Below are positions 1-13,714 of a stretch of 64,000 nt of DNA, in pieces. Source of the DNA: Stictocephala bisonia (lineage: Eukaryota; Arthropoda; Insecta; Hemiptera; Membracidae); assembly GCA_035578905.1 (NCBI GenBank), contig JAQJVL010000162.1:124001-188000 (forward strand), read 5' to 3'. Position numbers and translations under genes: made by a program. Below the pieces are notes generated by a model. It worked only from the letters and a program-made list of their open reading frames with translations, was not told the DNA's origin and did not search any database. The stretch's first letter is position 1. Each line of letters starts with the position of its first letter.

Positions 1-786
1 TTTCTACATATTACTCAGTTCAATCTGTCAACTATCGGGAAAATGAGCGTCAAATTCCACTAAGAAGATGAAGAGTTCCTGTAATCTTCAGTCATTCTCA
101 GAAAAAACCCATTGATCTCGAAAACGAAAGTGAGTTTTCAAACAAATATTTATATTTTGAACTATTCAAATATCTTATTCCTAGTTCTATCATATATAAG
201 AGTGAAATTATATTTTGACAGACAACAAATATTTTAAAAGTGGTTAATACCATTAAACTTTAAATGTCCTGTTAAAAACCTAAAGTTAGTTTTTATAGTA
301 ACGTCTCTTTACAGTTGATTTTAATAAAGACGTTCATCAAACCACTACGCCACCTAAGGCTTTCGCAAAGCCTCACAGCCCATTTATCACATGGCTTTTG
401 TTGTAAAGAGCATAAGTTAAGCTTCAGACCATAAATCATGAACAAAACAATTTGAAGCTCAACTTGTTGAAAGGTTTCAGACTTATACACTTTCAATAAG
501 AGGATATTTTTATCAACTTAGTAGAAAATCTTTCTACCGTAGTCCTGGATTTACAAGAATTTTTATGTGAAGTATAAAAAAAATCATTCATTATAGAATA
601 AATATTAAAAAAAACTATATTTCCCAAGTTTTTAGATGAAATATAAAATAAAAATATATTTATATTTAGACAAAACAAGCTAATAAAAACAGATTCAACA
701 CAATAAAGTGAAATTCATATCGTAATATTCGGAATGGACATGAAATATATTGTTTAAATAAATTACATAAGTAATATTTGTGTAGT
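1..786. other. AT-rich DNA without recognised feature
   Basis: No convincing gene, splice-bounded exon or repeat structure was seen on either strand. Short open frames at 293-496 and 493-678 (minus) have no recognisable domain and stop-codon statistics expected of random AT-rich DNA. Confidence 0.5.
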
Positions 787-836
787 AATACATTTTATGT
801 TACTCTTAAATCCTTGAGAGTAACATAAAATGTATT
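787..836. repeat. perfect 20-bp inverted repeat (hairpin)
   Basis: Arms 787-806 and 817-836 are exact reverse complements, separated by a 10-nt loop. No gene adjoins it. It is probably a small fold-back or the remnant of a MITE. Confidence 0.85.
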
Positions 837-1559
837 TTCATTTCATTAAATAAAGATTACAAAATTAATAAAAACATTTGATGAATTTTTAATAATTTTT
901 TTATGACTACTTATGTGGAAGGAATTAGATAGAATATAAATAGGTAAAGAGAAAATGCTCAGCTTCATATTTTCAATGCTAAATAGCAAATACTATGATC
1001 GGAGTTTGGAATTTAAAATCGTGATAAAATATTATTAAGTAAAATTTTTTAGATTTTCAAAAAGGTGTTTGGCTTAGTTTACACAATAAATTTTGTGGAT
1101 CCTCACAAAATCGTCATGTCAAATCTACTCAAAAAGTGTGAGAGAGTGCAACTTGCTCTCTACAGACCACACGTACACAAAAATGGAAGAAAACATGAAA
1201 ATAATAAATTTTATGAAAAAGGGTAAGAAAATGAATGCAACAGAAGAATTACATATATATTTAGCACAACAAGAAAATCCAGTGAACATATTGAACAACC
1301 CCAGTGAACAATTATACAAACCCAATTTTTGATAAGATTCAAAACATTAAAAATTATAATTAAAATTATCACCAACTTTTCCATATTCTTCAATATTAAT
1401 AAAAATCACATGTTTTACAATTGTATTTAAAGAATTATTAAATACTTAATTATTTTATTTACACTTGAAAATGACAATAATGTTGAAACATGTTGTGTTT
1501 AATCAATTTTTAAAAAAATTAGAGGGTACTCAGTTTTAAATTTTATTACATCCTAATTT

Positions 1560-1564
<5 letters not shown>
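837..1564. other. AT-rich DNA without recognised feature
   Basis: Short open frames occur on both strands around 1093-1393, with low-complexity composition and no domain. Nothing else was seen. Confidence 0.5.

Positions 1565-1604
<40 letters not shown>
1565..1604. repeat. (TA)n microsatellite
   Basis: Uninterrupted alternating T/A run of about 40 bp, directly followed by a purine-rich tract. Confidence 0.95.
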
Positions 1605-1608
<4 letters not shown>

Positions 1609-1611
1609 TAA

Positions 1612-2533
<922 letters not shown>

Positions 2534-2817
2534 ACTAGGCGAAGTTAGGGCTAAGAATTTTACCAGGCGAAATTAGGGCTATGAAGCCCTCTAGGGCTAA
2601 GAAGCCCTCTATTTTACAAGGTGAAATTAGGGCTAAGAAGCCCTCTAGGGCTAAGAAGCCCTCTTCCTAACATTTAACCTGGGGACCAACGGCTTTACGT
2701 GACTTCCGAACCACGGGAGCGGCCGGGCAAAATCTATTTAGTGGTCACATCGGGAATCGAACCCGGACTGATTGCGTGGCAAGCCAGCGCCTTAGCCCCT
2801 TATCTACGGCCGCTCCA
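2534..2817 (-). mobile_element. tRNA-derived SINE, full head and tail
   Basis: Read on the minus strand, the element starts near 2817 with a tRNA-like head. It has a B-box match to GGTTCGATTCC (complement of 2753-2763) and an anticodon-arm stretch containing CTTGCCACG, reminiscent of tRNA-Gly(GCC). The body has GTGGTTCGGAAGTCAC and a 'CCGTTGGTCCCCAGG' stretch. The tail (2534-2670) holds several copies of an 'agggctaagaagccctct' unit that has expanded in place. The same body and tail occur at 42,745 and 43,165 and as a fragment at 29,725. A true tRNA gene is excluded because no acceptor stem pairs. Confidence 0.8.
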
Positions 2818-3356
2818 CATTTTATAGTTGCACAAAATGCAGTTATTAAATGCACACCTGATGATAGTATTGCTAGCAAACCTGTTTTATACTTGATCAA
2901 CATGTTTCATGGAATAGTGATTGTATAAAAAAAATTTACTTTATTTGTAAGGTGGTAGTTTTTACAAATACTATTCTTTTTACAAATGTTTTTAAATTAT
3001 GGTCTTTAGCGGCTTTACACCTTATTAGTAAGTTACAATTTTAAATTTTTTTAAAGCCCCCATCCAATAATATTTAGTGTCATAGGTTCTCAAAATAACT
3101 GTTGAGTGAATGATTCCTCTGCCTCAAAGTAATTTTGAATTTAACTTAAATTAGGGGGCTTTAGAAAACAATTCCAGATTTAACTAGCTACAAAATGATA
3201 AAATGATTGGATAACCACTATGCAGCGGAGATATTATATTTATTGACCCCTCATTTATCGAAATGACACCATTTCAGCCTTTTGCGGTACTGTTTTTGTA
3301 TTATAATTCACCACATATCATGACTGTTGGTGAAATATAATACAAATATAATACTG
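2818..3356. other. no recognised feature
   Basis: AT-rich DNA; no gene or internal repeat seen. Confidence 0.4.
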
Positions 3357-3546
3357 TTGGTAGAGATATGGGTGAATATGAGGAGTGTATTAGTTTGATG
3401 AGTGTAAATGAATGAGTGTATTGTTTGTTAACAAGGTAGACTGTTCCTTAGAAATAAATATCTATTAATAACCTAATTGCCAGGGAAACAAAACGTCCTA
3501 CAGCTTTTACCTGGAATCCGAACCACGTAGACTTTGATACAAATTT
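3357..3546 (-). mobile_element. SINE family E, tail-side fragment
   Basis: Matches the complement of the distal half of the element at 8,488-8,905. Shared blocks include 'gaatatgaggagtg', the 'aatagcccaatagccagggcaac' region in degenerate form, and 'ggaatccgaaccacgtag'. The tRNA-like head is missing. Confidence 0.7.
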
Positions 3547-3604
3547 CAAAACAGAAACGTTTTAGACTGTTTAGTACTAAAAATATGTAGTGTTGGAATT
3601 ACGT

Positions 3605-3690
3605 GGCATGACATAAAGAAGTAAATAAATTAAAAGGGTTCATTCCAAGGTTCGAATCCCCGAGTGAAGATAAAAAAGCTTTAAGTGACC
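3605..3690 (+). mobile_element. tRNA-like SINE fragment
   Basis: Contains an exact B-box GGTTCGAATCC at about 3651, after an A-box-like stretch near 3604 ('cgtggcatgacat'). No cloverleaf can be folded, so this is a decayed SINE head and not a tRNA gene. Confidence 0.5.
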
Positions 3691-3923
3691 AAAGGTAAAA
3701 AGGACTTAGTCAGGAATATGAATTAATTAAAAAGTCTACGAAATGTATAACAAAATAATGACAAATTGTCTTAAAATGTTTGTTATTTATATTTGGTATT
3801 TTTCGTAACGAAAATAAATTAATAAATTGGCGTCATATTGCCTTAAATATTCAGACAATATGATACAATTCAAATAGTTCTATGAATAACTAACATTAAA
3901 ATGTTATAAAATATGATGTGCTT
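3691..3923. other. no recognised feature
   Basis: AT-rich DNA between two SINE fragments. Confidence 0.4.
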
Positions 3924-4238
3924 AATGGTTGCCATCGATGTGGACACTACTAGAGGAGTCTAGGACGTGCATTTTAAGGCAGTAGTTAGTGTTCTGATGT
4001 TGTGTAAGGGAAATAATTGAGTATCAGTTCTCTAAATCATTAGCTGAGAATGAGTTCAATAATACATAATGCCAAATCCACGTAAAGCTGTAGGTCCCCT
4101 AGTTGCCCTGGTTATTGGGCTATTAATAAACGGCAATGTTTGAGCATAAGGCGAGTTTAGTTAGTAACCAGACTACAAAAGTCATTCACACTCATCCTTC
4201 ATTATTATAATCATTCGTGTCGCCTTAAAGATACGCAC
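3924..4238 (+). mobile_element. SINE family E, head-truncated copy
   Basis: Begins at 'ttgccatcgatgtggacac' and continues to 'cgccttaaagatacgcac'. It aligns along its length with 8,595-8,905 but lacks the tRNA-like head. Confidence 0.75.
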
Positions 4239-4856
4239 AAAAATTGTGTAGCTATTTTATCAAGGACCAATCTGGTCATGGAAATATTGAAATTTAACTA
4301 ATACCAAGCAGCTATAGTTAAATTGCATTGCTTAAAGTCAACCATTGGTACATCGTTAGAAAATAAATTTATATACCTCAGGTTTAAAACAAAATTGATT
4401 TTGATTACTACTATTTTAATAATTTCAAACTAAAGTACTTCATATGACAGTCACGCGGAATATTTTAAAAATCTTGTCTGCCTTTTGCAAAAAAATATAC
4501 AACATTAATAAACGTGTTAGAACTGTATTATAACTATATGTCATGGTTCCAATTTTATTAAAATGAAAAAAAGGTTTATCTCATACATAAAAAAATGACA
4601 TTTAATGTGTTGCCATAATCAGAAGGCAGCACTTTTGTAACATCTCATTTGCAGGAGCAGTCTCTAATTATTTCATCCTCAACAAGCCGTAATGACAAAG
4701 CTGTTTGTTTATTTATTCTTTGCTGTGGCATTATTTTGTAATCAGCTGTTTAGGTTTCCTGTGACTGGTGATAATTAAACCCTAGTTTCACAGCTGTTAG
4801 AGTAGGTGATTTTTTTAACAATTATTTGTTTTGACGTAACAATTTGTAGTGGTGTA
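4239..4856. other. no recognised feature
   Basis: AT-rich DNA; nothing seen. Confidence 0.4.
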
Positions 4857-4913
4857 AATCATTTATTTACTTGATTGTAAATCATTTATTTACAATCAAG
4901 TAAATAAATGATT
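4857..4913. repeat. perfect 26-bp inverted repeat
   Basis: Arms 4857-4882 and 4888-4913 are exact reverse complements around a 5-nt loop, giving a very stable hairpin. No TA or other clear target duplication was found. Confidence 0.9.
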
Positions 4914-5830
4914 CCAAAGAATTGGCACAAACTTTCATCTTATTAAAAACTTAAAAATAAAAACTTTTAAAATTACCAGTTTGATTCCCAAATATGTTTT
5001 TTGCCTTAACTAAAAAACTAGTCAAGTCAGAGACATGTGATTTTTACAAAACTATTTTAAATTGTAATTTAAATATTTCCTGAAAATGTAATCAAAATAG
5101 TTAGAGACGTTTTTTAAAAATGTCAGTTTTGTATGTTATTTGCCCATAAAAATCAAACAGTAAAATATGGGTTACCAACCTTTTTTCTCGAAAAAAAACA
5201 AACACTTTTTTTATTCAGAAAACACTAAAATGGAATTATACCAACTTGTAAAAAGATTTGGTTTGGACGACCACAATACTTTCTCTATGTTAACGCATAT
5301 GGGAGAAAGTAAAAAGAGTTGAAGTAAAAAAATATTGAAAAATTTTGTTTCAATAAATTCACTAAATCATAAATTTATATACATCAGTACAATTTCATAC
5401 AATTTGAAGGCATTATAATTATTAAAATCTATAAAATAAATATATTAAATCTAAAAATAGTTCTATTTTTTTCACGATGGATACATACATGACGAAATCT
5501 TCTGAAACACTCATCGTATTTTGATGGAAGTTAGAGGGAAAATAGACTTTGGACCATAGGGACCCACTAAAAAGGATTTCTCGAAATTCCTTTCCCAAGA
5601 AAGCCCCTCAACATTTAATTTTTTCCATATGAGTAACATTTTATTAACTTAATAATTTATTTCAAATAGCTGATATAAATAAACATAACACAAATGCTTC
5701 GCTAATTTTGTTCTCATCCATCGCGAAAAGGTTAAGGTGAAATGTTTAAGGTCGTTTCTACTACTCTTGACATAAATGCACTACTTTTTATCACACTTAG
5801 AGTAAACTTAGAGAGTTTTCTAGGCTACGG
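4914..5830. other. no recognised feature
   Basis: AT-rich DNA. A stretch at 5548-5612 ('gacccactaaaaaggatttc', 'aaattcctttcccaag') resembles the 5' part of the duplicated block at 45,640 and 56,250, so a decayed copy of that repeat may lie here. Confidence 0.4.
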
Positions 5831-6014
5831 TCGGCGAGTCCTGAGAAGTCCTCTGAACTTCATGCCTCTCATATTGAAAGAGCTGATTTTCATTGAAACA
5901 CCACAAGTCATGTAATGTACCTATCGTAATTACAATTATGATATAAATCAATGGAAATCAGCACCTTTAATATCACAGAGGCATGAAGTTCAGAGGACTT
6001 CCCGATCTCGCCGA
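5831..6014. mobile_element. fold-back MITE, 184 bp
   Basis: Terminal arms 5831-5869 and 5976-6014 pair with a few mismatches (ends TCGGCGAG and CTCGCCGA). Pairing resumes further in ('gctgattttcattga' with 'tcaatggaaatcagc'). There is no coding capacity. Target-site duplication is not clear. Confidence 0.75.
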
Positions 6015-6029
6015 CTATATAACACTTTG

Positions 6030-6135
6030 CTGTCAAGGAGAATGGCACCAGGCTGAGATGTTTTACTGATGGGATCGTTTAGAGAGAACCACGGAGTGAA
6101 GGGTAAAAGGTGTAGAGAACCGTAGTGAAGCAAAG
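6030..6135 (-). repeat. diverged copy of the B-block dispersed repeat
   Basis: The complement of this stretch matches 50,805-50,915 and 59,680-59,790: shared 'ggagaa(t/c)ggca', 'gtttagagagaaccacgga' and 'gtgtagagaacc'. It shows that the sequence inside the segmental duplication is itself a dispersed repeat. Confidence 0.65.
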
Positions 6136-8487
6136 TCGCAAGCATTTAATTTGTATTTAAAATACCAACATAATAAAGACTTACATGTATGAACATGTAT
6201 GAATTACATGGAGTTTTCCAAAAATATAAATGTGTAAAGCAAAATAAATCTACACATTTACTCCACTCCATCAGTAAATCCGTTGTTGGCATGTTAAAAC
6301 TGGATTCATGCAAGACATACTTCACAGTTTGAAACTTCATATCTCAATAACACTCACCATTATTTTTTTTGGTAAGCCATCTAGCTTATCAATTTGATAA
6401 GCTAATTTTGAGAATACAGGAAACATGTCTATTGATACTAAATAACCATTTAGTTTAAAGCTACTCCCAATGTTTTATTGGGTCAGCAAAACAAAATGTT
6501 GCATTCATTCAGAAGTCAAAAGTGGGGTGAAAAAATCACAAAGTTTACCAACATCAATAATATTTTGATGAACGTAATGAAACATGAATTTTAAAAGAAC
6601 TGAAAAATGTATTATCTGGAATACACAAAAACAAATTTAGATAATTTAAAGATCGATAAAATAGTTTACTACATTTGAAATTAGTCTTAATTTAAATTTA
6701 ACAAGTAGTCTAATATTTACTAAGAAAATAAACATTAGGTTACTTGTTAAATTTAACTAATTACAATAACTTTTGTTATAAAAGTTTTACGGATTACTTT
6801 AACAAACTTTGAATAACCATGATGTTTTAATGTTTTATCCTTTTGAACAGCTGTTTGTGATATTCTACTTTGTTTACATTTAAAACTATCTACTAATCCT
6901 CATAGGTCCTATCTACCAATCGAAGGTAGAGGTTTGGTAAGGACATTTAAAAATAACCCTACAGCTCCCAATTAAAATTGAAATTTGTAAATCCTCTCAG
7001 CCCAATCAATAGTAAAAATATTAAACTGTCTCCAGTATTTTCAGCATCCATGTATGTACAGAATTTAAAGCTGGCTTAGAATAAATTTACCGAGAAACTT
7101 TATAAAATAATAATTTCATTTTTTTTCTGAATGAAGTGTTTCGGCTAATATTAAAGTAAAATATTATATTCAGTTAATTTGCTTCCTGCATTGGATGTAT
7201 CATCATTAATACTGCTGTACAGAACACATTTTTACAATGAACACTATAAAACACTGCGTCACCACCAACACGTTGATGCAATTATCATGTTATTTCAATT
7301 TATTCAGTCCCAAAAAATGATATTTTATGAAAGGTTCTGTTTTTTTTATCTCATCGTCAAAGTGTTTTCAAATAATATTACACCAATACAATTGAAATGA
7401 AGGTTATTAGATTTGATTTATTATGATGTAATTTAAAGATAGCAATATGCATATTTTCACTAATAATATATTTATTGAAATATGTTGGATTCACTATGTT
7501 TTTAACTATACACTAGTTAATATAAGAAATATTTATTAAAACATTTTATAATCTTTTGAAAGTAAACAATATGTTGGTAAGCCTACTTTAGTAATTACAT
7601 ATGAATGAAGTTTACAGAAATAAGCTCTATCAAAGAGAGTTCACTCAGTGTATATAAATTATAGTAAATTTTAAAATGAATGAGTTTACCTCCATTTTTA
7701 TTTTATTTTTACTATACTTTATATTCAAACGGAAGAACCACTTTACAAATTTGCTATCAGTAATTATTAAGGCTACAGGATATGATTACCAGAAATAAAA
7801 CTTTGTGCTCATCACTGTACGAAAAAGTATACGATTTTGGAGGGCAATTTGTTAAAAAGATGCTAAGGATCCACTAAAGAGGTCCACAGCACTGATGGCT
7901 CAGTTGCTTAGTGCTTAAAGACATCGGTGGACAAAAAGCCCACGAAATCTTGTGCCATTTGGTAACTATTAAAGTGTAATTTACAACGATTACTAAGTCC
8001 CTGGATTAAAAAAAGGTGGATGTTTGGAATGGTTACCAAAAGTATTTGCAAATCTCTGAGAGGCTCAGCGTGTTACATTGATTGCAACCAATCAATCAAA
8101 TGGAACTTTGGTTTACATACAATTGTGATACTCTGACGTCAAATCAATCAATGTATGAAGCTACATGTTCTTTTAAGTACTTTTTAGTGTATAATGTTTT
8201 CTATTTGTTTAGTTTTTTGTATTGATTTGACGATGGAACGTAATGGTGTGTACTCCTGTATTAAAATAACAATTAATTTTAATTCTTCTAGTACGTTCTA
8301 AAAATTAAAGTATCTTCTAGATAAATATCACATTTTATAATAATAAAAACCATTGATTATATATATCGGTGTATATATATACTACATATATATAATGTAG
8401 CAGGGAAAGTATTTAAATTGAAAAAGTATAGAAAGACCAGTTAGCTATAGTGTTAACATTTCTGAAAAGGATTTTTGAACTTGTACT
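6136..8487. other. no recognised gene
   Basis: AT-rich DNA with short frames at 6146-6340 (minus) and 7179-7400 (plus) that show no domain. A lone A-box-like stretch at 7893-7925 ('tggctcagttgcttagtgct') may be a SINE relic. A 19-bp hairpin lies around 6388-6406. Confidence 0.4.
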
Positions 8488-8905
8488 GGTGGTGCAGTGC
8501 TTTGACCCAACTACTTGGGGACAAAGTGGAAGACTGTAGGCGATAAGTTCCATGTTCGATTGTTCCTCTCAATAACAACACGGCATCCGCTCAATGGTTG
8601 CCATCGACGTAGACACTACTAGAGAAGTCTGGGGTGTCCATGTTGAATGGTAGTCAGGGATCAGATATTGTGTAGGGAAGAAAACCGAGTGTCAGGCTTG
8701 TCAGTTAGCTGAAAATCAGACCAACACTAAGTGGTTCGAATTACACGTAAAGATGAAGGTCCCATAGTTGCCCTGGCTATTACTAAATAGTCTTTTCAGA
8801 ACTTAGTCGAACTCGAACAGTAACTCTGACTACACTCGTTTATTTTCACTCATCACACTCATTCACTCCTCATATTCGCCCATATCTCTACGATCGGCGT
8901 CTTAG
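8488..8905 (+). mobile_element. SINE family E, most complete plus-strand copy
   Basis: About 418 bp. The head has an A-box-like TGGTGCAGTGC (8489-8500) and a degenerate B-box 'gttcgattgtt' near 8551. The body has 'ttgccatcgacgtagacac' and 'gtgtagggaagaaaaccgagt', and the tail 'tagttgccctggctatta' and 'cactcatt..cctcatattcgcccatat'. At least eight copies of this family lie in the window (3,357; 3,924; 8,488; 16,139; 19,492; 22,898; 26,190; 49,515). Tails alone also sit near 18,135, 29,060 and 30,477. Confidence 0.8.
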
Positions 8906-9654
8906 AAATGAACAATGAAAATTTCGATTAAGTTTATATTTAAATTTTTTTATATTCATAAACTAATATTTGTTGGGAAGCTGGTTAACACTTGTAAATG
9001 CTAATTTTTTTGTAGATATTTTACTCTTAAAGTATAACAAATTGTGTAGGTAAGCGTTAAAGATATCATTACTTAAAATTTATCATCATCTATCTTTTAT
9101 TTATTTTTTTTACAGTTAATAAACCCATTGTTTCCCCCGTATTTTAACTACATCTTTTAACTAATGTTGCACTTTTGTAAAGTTTCATCAAACACCGTGG
9201 TTGTGTGCTGTTAATCAGTAAATCAAGACAAAAAGAAATGTCACAAACATTTTTTTCCAGTCGTAGGTTTAATATCAACTAAAAGTAGTGTATTAAAATT
9301 AATTTTCATATTAGTACCACAGTTGCAAATTCCCAAGATATAGCTAAAAATGTGGTTAGATCTACTCAACATTACTGTCCAAATATTGGATAGTTTCAAT
9401 CTATTACTTGTGAAAATGTTGTCATGCAATTATGCATGATAATTTTTATCTTAAAAATTCGAAATAAGAAAATTACAAAAACACATCGTACATTATGCAA
9501 ATGCATAGTACAAATATGATTTTTTTAAATCAAAAGAATCTATTGTTTATTAAAAAATTTGCTTGTTTGTTTCATTTTATTCAATATATAACTGTAAACA
9601 GAGTAATACAGGCTATTTAATTATTTACAATCTTGAGATTTTATTTTTATTTAT
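8906..9654. other. no recognised feature
   Basis: AT-rich DNA; the frame at 9241-9429 (minus) has no recognisable domain. Confidence 0.4.
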
Positions 9655-9776
9655 TTCGCAAAAAGGTTTATTTATAAAATTATGAAGCATTATAACTAGG
9701 AGACTTTTCAAAAACTAACCAAAAAGTTTCCTAGTTATAATGCTTCATAATTTTATAGATAAACCTTTTTGCAAAA
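9655..9776. repeat. 122-bp fold-back element
   Basis: Arms 9655-9709 and 9721-9776 are reverse complements with only about three mismatches around an 11-nt loop. It is a long hairpin likely to derive from a MITE. Confidence 0.85.
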
Positions 9777-9989
9777 GAGGAACTAAAGTTAGTGTAAATA
9801 TGATGAAAAAATAGTAAAATATAAGTTTTATTCCAGTAAATAAAATATAATCATACATTTTATAAGCACAGAGATAGATTTCTCATTCAATGTTAAAATG
9901 TATGTCTCAAATTATCAGCTGTTGTGGTCCGTAGTGGAGCGCTAGTGTAGTCCCATGTAAACGTAATGCAGTTTAAACCATCTGTAGTG

Positions 9990-10490
9990 GTAGACCTCGC
10001 TAACTAACTAAATTACGGGCACAAATATTCCTATTACATGAGATATATATCTGTAAGTAGTAATAATCAAGGCTATAATAAGACGTCACCTAATTTATAT
10101 TTAAATTATGTAATCGTTCAGCCAACGGTCTTGACCTGTAACCTGGCAATATAATCTTGACAGCTCGTGATTGAAGGTCATACGTACAGATTTGAAACTA
10201 GAATCAATGTTTTCTGGTGAAAACTACGTCAACATGTTATCTATATTATTTAAAACATAACCATAAGTTTCGTCCATACTGTGGTGTGGCATCCTCAGTG
10301 TTATTACTGAGACTGAGATCGGTGAATGACCTTCCAGTTATTAAAACAGTTGGTGGGGTGCGAAGTGGTTTGGCAGGTACGCTTATGGTTGCGGGCCACA
10401 CTAACTAACAAAATTACAGGCACAAGTATTCCTACTAGATGGTTTATCTATTGTAGGTGTATATAATCAAGGCTATTACCAAGTAAACAA
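9990..10490. repeat. pair of diverged direct repeats
   Basis: The segments 9997-10085 and 10396-10480 share 'ctaactaac', 'aaattac(g/a)ggcacaa', 'tattcctact/att' and 'aatcaaggctat'. They are separated by about 400 bp. The frame at 10217-10408 between them has no recognised domain. Confidence 0.6.
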
Positions 10491-11921
10491 ATTATTGCAC
10501 CAATAAGGAAGTCAGAGAACAACACTAACAAAAGCTCCCTGTACTTAAATCAATTCGCCTTCAGACCGAGAGAACAATAGGGAATAGTACGGGAAATAAA
10601 TCTCCTGTCTATCAGATAGCATGAAACCGAGGCAGCAGACAGAAAGGCGAGCCGAGGTCAAAGGTCGCTGCTTGATAACTGATTGTCTAAGATCTAAGTT
10701 CAGATGTGTCTTCTTTTTTTAGTTGGAGATTGCTTAATACAGCTATAAAGATCCCAATTAGGATATAATATTAATTATGGAATATGTATAAGATTGAAAC
10801 TTTTGGAATATTCATTATAATTTTCAGAATGTTATGATCTAAAGTTCTTATTTGTAAGGATGTAAATATTGTAATAACATTTTACTGTGTTTCACAAGAT
10901 ATGCTTTTTATTCCATGGAAATAACGTATTTTACTACAATTTTCTACAGAAATAATGTAAAAACTTCTAGTATTTTTGACATATTTCTGTTAATTTAAAT
11001 GGTATTTTAAATAATTTTTTGCTTAATTTTGATATTTTTTTGGGCTGAATACGACATAATTCCTCGAGATATAACAGTAAAATACCTATACGGTGAATCG
11101 CGATCAGTGGTCATTACGTGATCATCTTATAGAAGAACTATTAATCACAAGAACCGAATTAATCTAAATTGCCGCTGGAGTGACGGCCGGCAAGCCGTCA
11201 CGGAGACCAGGTGCCCCAATTAGGATAAGTTAGATTATGTTTGGTTGGGTCAGTAAAATAAGTTTTTTTAAGGTTTAAAAAATAAGTTTAATGAAAAACC
11301 AACTACATATTCATGTTCAGAATAATAAAACAGTTTTTTAAGTTGGTTTTGTCACTATCAGATAAAAAAATAGTTTTTTAGATTTTCCGCTAAAAAACGA
11401 GTTTTCCGTGGTTGAAAAAATAAACCCCCTCAAGCAATAAAAACTCATATTACACCACTTTTTCAACAAGACATCTTATTTTCAGGAGCGGCAAGAAAGT
11501 GCATAAACCAATGTTTTAAAAAAAATACTACAAAATCAATATAAAAGTTATAAAATAAATGAAAGTGTATAATTAATTGTATTGAACATAAACATCAGCA
11601 ATATCAAACCACACCAGGCGTCATTTTTTTAAGTTGACACTCGTCCATGATTGTTTTCTGGTACACATGCTGTAAGTCATCAATTGTGGAGTGGAGACAA
11701 GGAAGGATGCCAAGTTGGCAGAGGGTTCTCCAGACAGCCTAGACGGCAGGGCGTACGTCACTGAGGAAACAGAGTTACAATAACTGTCCCGGATAGGGTT
11801 ACTCTGGGGCACAAACAATCCATGGTAAATATTTCCGAATTGCTACGGAATTATACTTTCTCCTTTGCCACAAGGATGTTGATGTTTATATTATTTACAG
11901 TATGCAAGTGTTTGGGAATAC
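10491..11921. other. intergenic or intronic DNA, one GC-rich hairpin
   Basis: An exact 8-bp GC-rich stem (11180-11187 with 11194-11201, loop cggcaa) stands in AT-rich DNA. A GC-richer patch at 11,620-11,820 is open on the minus strand for 65 codons, but I recognise no protein in it. Confidence 0.4.
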
Positions 11922-13714
11922 TCATCGTAGCGAGTAGTCAAGTGAAACCCTGCGTTTGACTACCGTCTATACAGTTGTCTGACTAAATATGTACAAGAGA
12001 AGTTTGGAAATAACAAATCTGTAACGGATTGTCGTCAGGAACATGTTTAGCCTATGGCGTGCCACACGCGATGTAGCGAGTAGTCAAGTGAAACCCTGCG
12101 TTTGACTACCGTCTATACAGTTGACTGACTAAAGATGTACAAGAGAAGTTTGGAAATAACAAATCTGTAACGGATTGCCGTCAGGAACATGTTTAGCCTA
12201 TGGCGTGCCGCACGCGATGTAGCGAGTAGTCAAGTGAAACCCTGCGTTTGACTATCTTCTATACAGTTGACTGACTAAAGATGTACAAGAGCAGTTAAGT
12301 AAATCTGTACCGGATTGCCGTCAGGAACATGTTTAGCCTATGGCGTGCCGCACGCGATGTAGCGAGTAGTCAAGTGAAACCCTGCGTTTGACTACCGTCT
12401 ATACGGTTGACTGACTAAAGATGTACAAGAGCAGTCTGTAAGTAATAAATCTGTAACGGATTGCCGTCAGGAATATGTTTACCCTATGGCGTGGCTCCCG
12501 CGATGTATCAAGTAGTCATGTGAAACACTGCGTTTGACTACCGTATATACAGTTGACTGACTAAAGATGTACAAGAGCAGTCTGTAAGTAATAAATCTGT
12601 AACGGATTGCCGTCAGGAACATGTTTAGCCTATGGCGTGCCGCAGCGATGTAGCAAGTAGTCAAGTGAAACCCTGCGTTTGACTACCGTCTATACAGTTG
12701 ACTGACTAAAGATGTACAAGAGCAGTCTGTAAGTAATAAATCTGTAACGGATTGCCGTCAGGAATATGTTTACCCTATGGCGTGGCTCCCGCGATGTAGC
12801 GAGTAGTCAAGTGAAACCCTGCGTTTGACTACCGTCTATACAGTTGACTGACTAAAGATGTACAAGAGCAGTCTGTAAGTAATAAATCTGTAACGGATTG
12901 TCGTCAGGAACATGTTTAGCCTATGGCGTGCCGCACGCGATGTAGCGAGTAGTCAAGTGAAACCCTGCGTTTGACTACCGTCTATACAGTTGACTGACTA
13001 AAGATGTACAAGAGCAATAAATCTGTAACGGATTGCCGTCAGGAACATGTTTAGCCTATGGCGTGTCGCAGCGATGTAGCAAGTAGTCAAGTGAAACCCT
13101 GCGTTTGACTACCGTCTATACAGTTGACTGACTAAAGATGTACAAGAGCAGTCTGTAAGTAATAAATCTGTAACGGATTGCCGTCAGGAATATGTTTACC
13201 CTATGGCGTGGCTCCCGCGATGTAGCAAGTAGTCATGTGAAACCCTGCGTTTGACTACCGTCTATACAGTTGACTGACTAAAGATGTACAAGAGCAGTCT
13301 GTAAGTAATAAATCTGTAACGGATTGCCGTCAGGAACATGTTTAGCCTATGGCGTGCCGCAGCGATGTAGCAAGTAGTCAAGTGAAACCCTGCGTTTGAC
13401 TACCGTCTATACAGTTGACTGACTAAAGATGTACAAGAGCAGTCTGTAAGTAATAAATCTGTAACGGATTGCCGTCAGGAACATGTTTACCCTATGGCGT
13501 GGCTCCCACGATGTAGCAAGTAGTCAAGTGAAACCCTGCGTTTGACTACCGTCTATACAGTTGACTGACTAAAGATGTACAAGAGCAGTTTGTAAGTAAT
13601 AAATCTGTAACGGATTGCCGTCAGGAACATGTTTAGCCTATGGCGTGTCTCACGTGATGTAGCGAGTAGTCAAGTGAAACCCTGCCTTTGACTACCGACT
13701 ATACGGTTGACTGA
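11922..13714. repeat. satellite array, 145-146-bp units, about 12 copies
   Basis: The landmark 'gtagtcaagtgaaaccctg' begins at 11934, 12080, 12226, 12366, 12512, 12657, 12803, 12949, 13083, 13229, 13374, 13520 and 13666. Spacing is 146 or 145 bp, with shorter units of 140 and 134 bp. Two unit types, ending in 'gtggctcccgcgatgtag' or 'gtgccgcagcgatgtag', alternate from about 12,366 on. The array ends at 13,714 in 'ttgactgac'. There is no coding capacity. Confidence 0.95.

Noticed and set aside
2741..2817. Possible tRNA-Gly gene on the minus strand
   Set aside because: B box and anticodon arm are recognisable but the acceptor stem does not pair and a SINE body follows directly.
11200..11260. 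Telomere-like TTAGG traces
   Set aside because: Only a few imperfect units; not distinguishable from ordinary AT-rich sequence.
11922..13714. CRISPR-like array
   Set aside because: Whole 146-bp units are repeated without unique spacers; this is a eukaryotic satellite.
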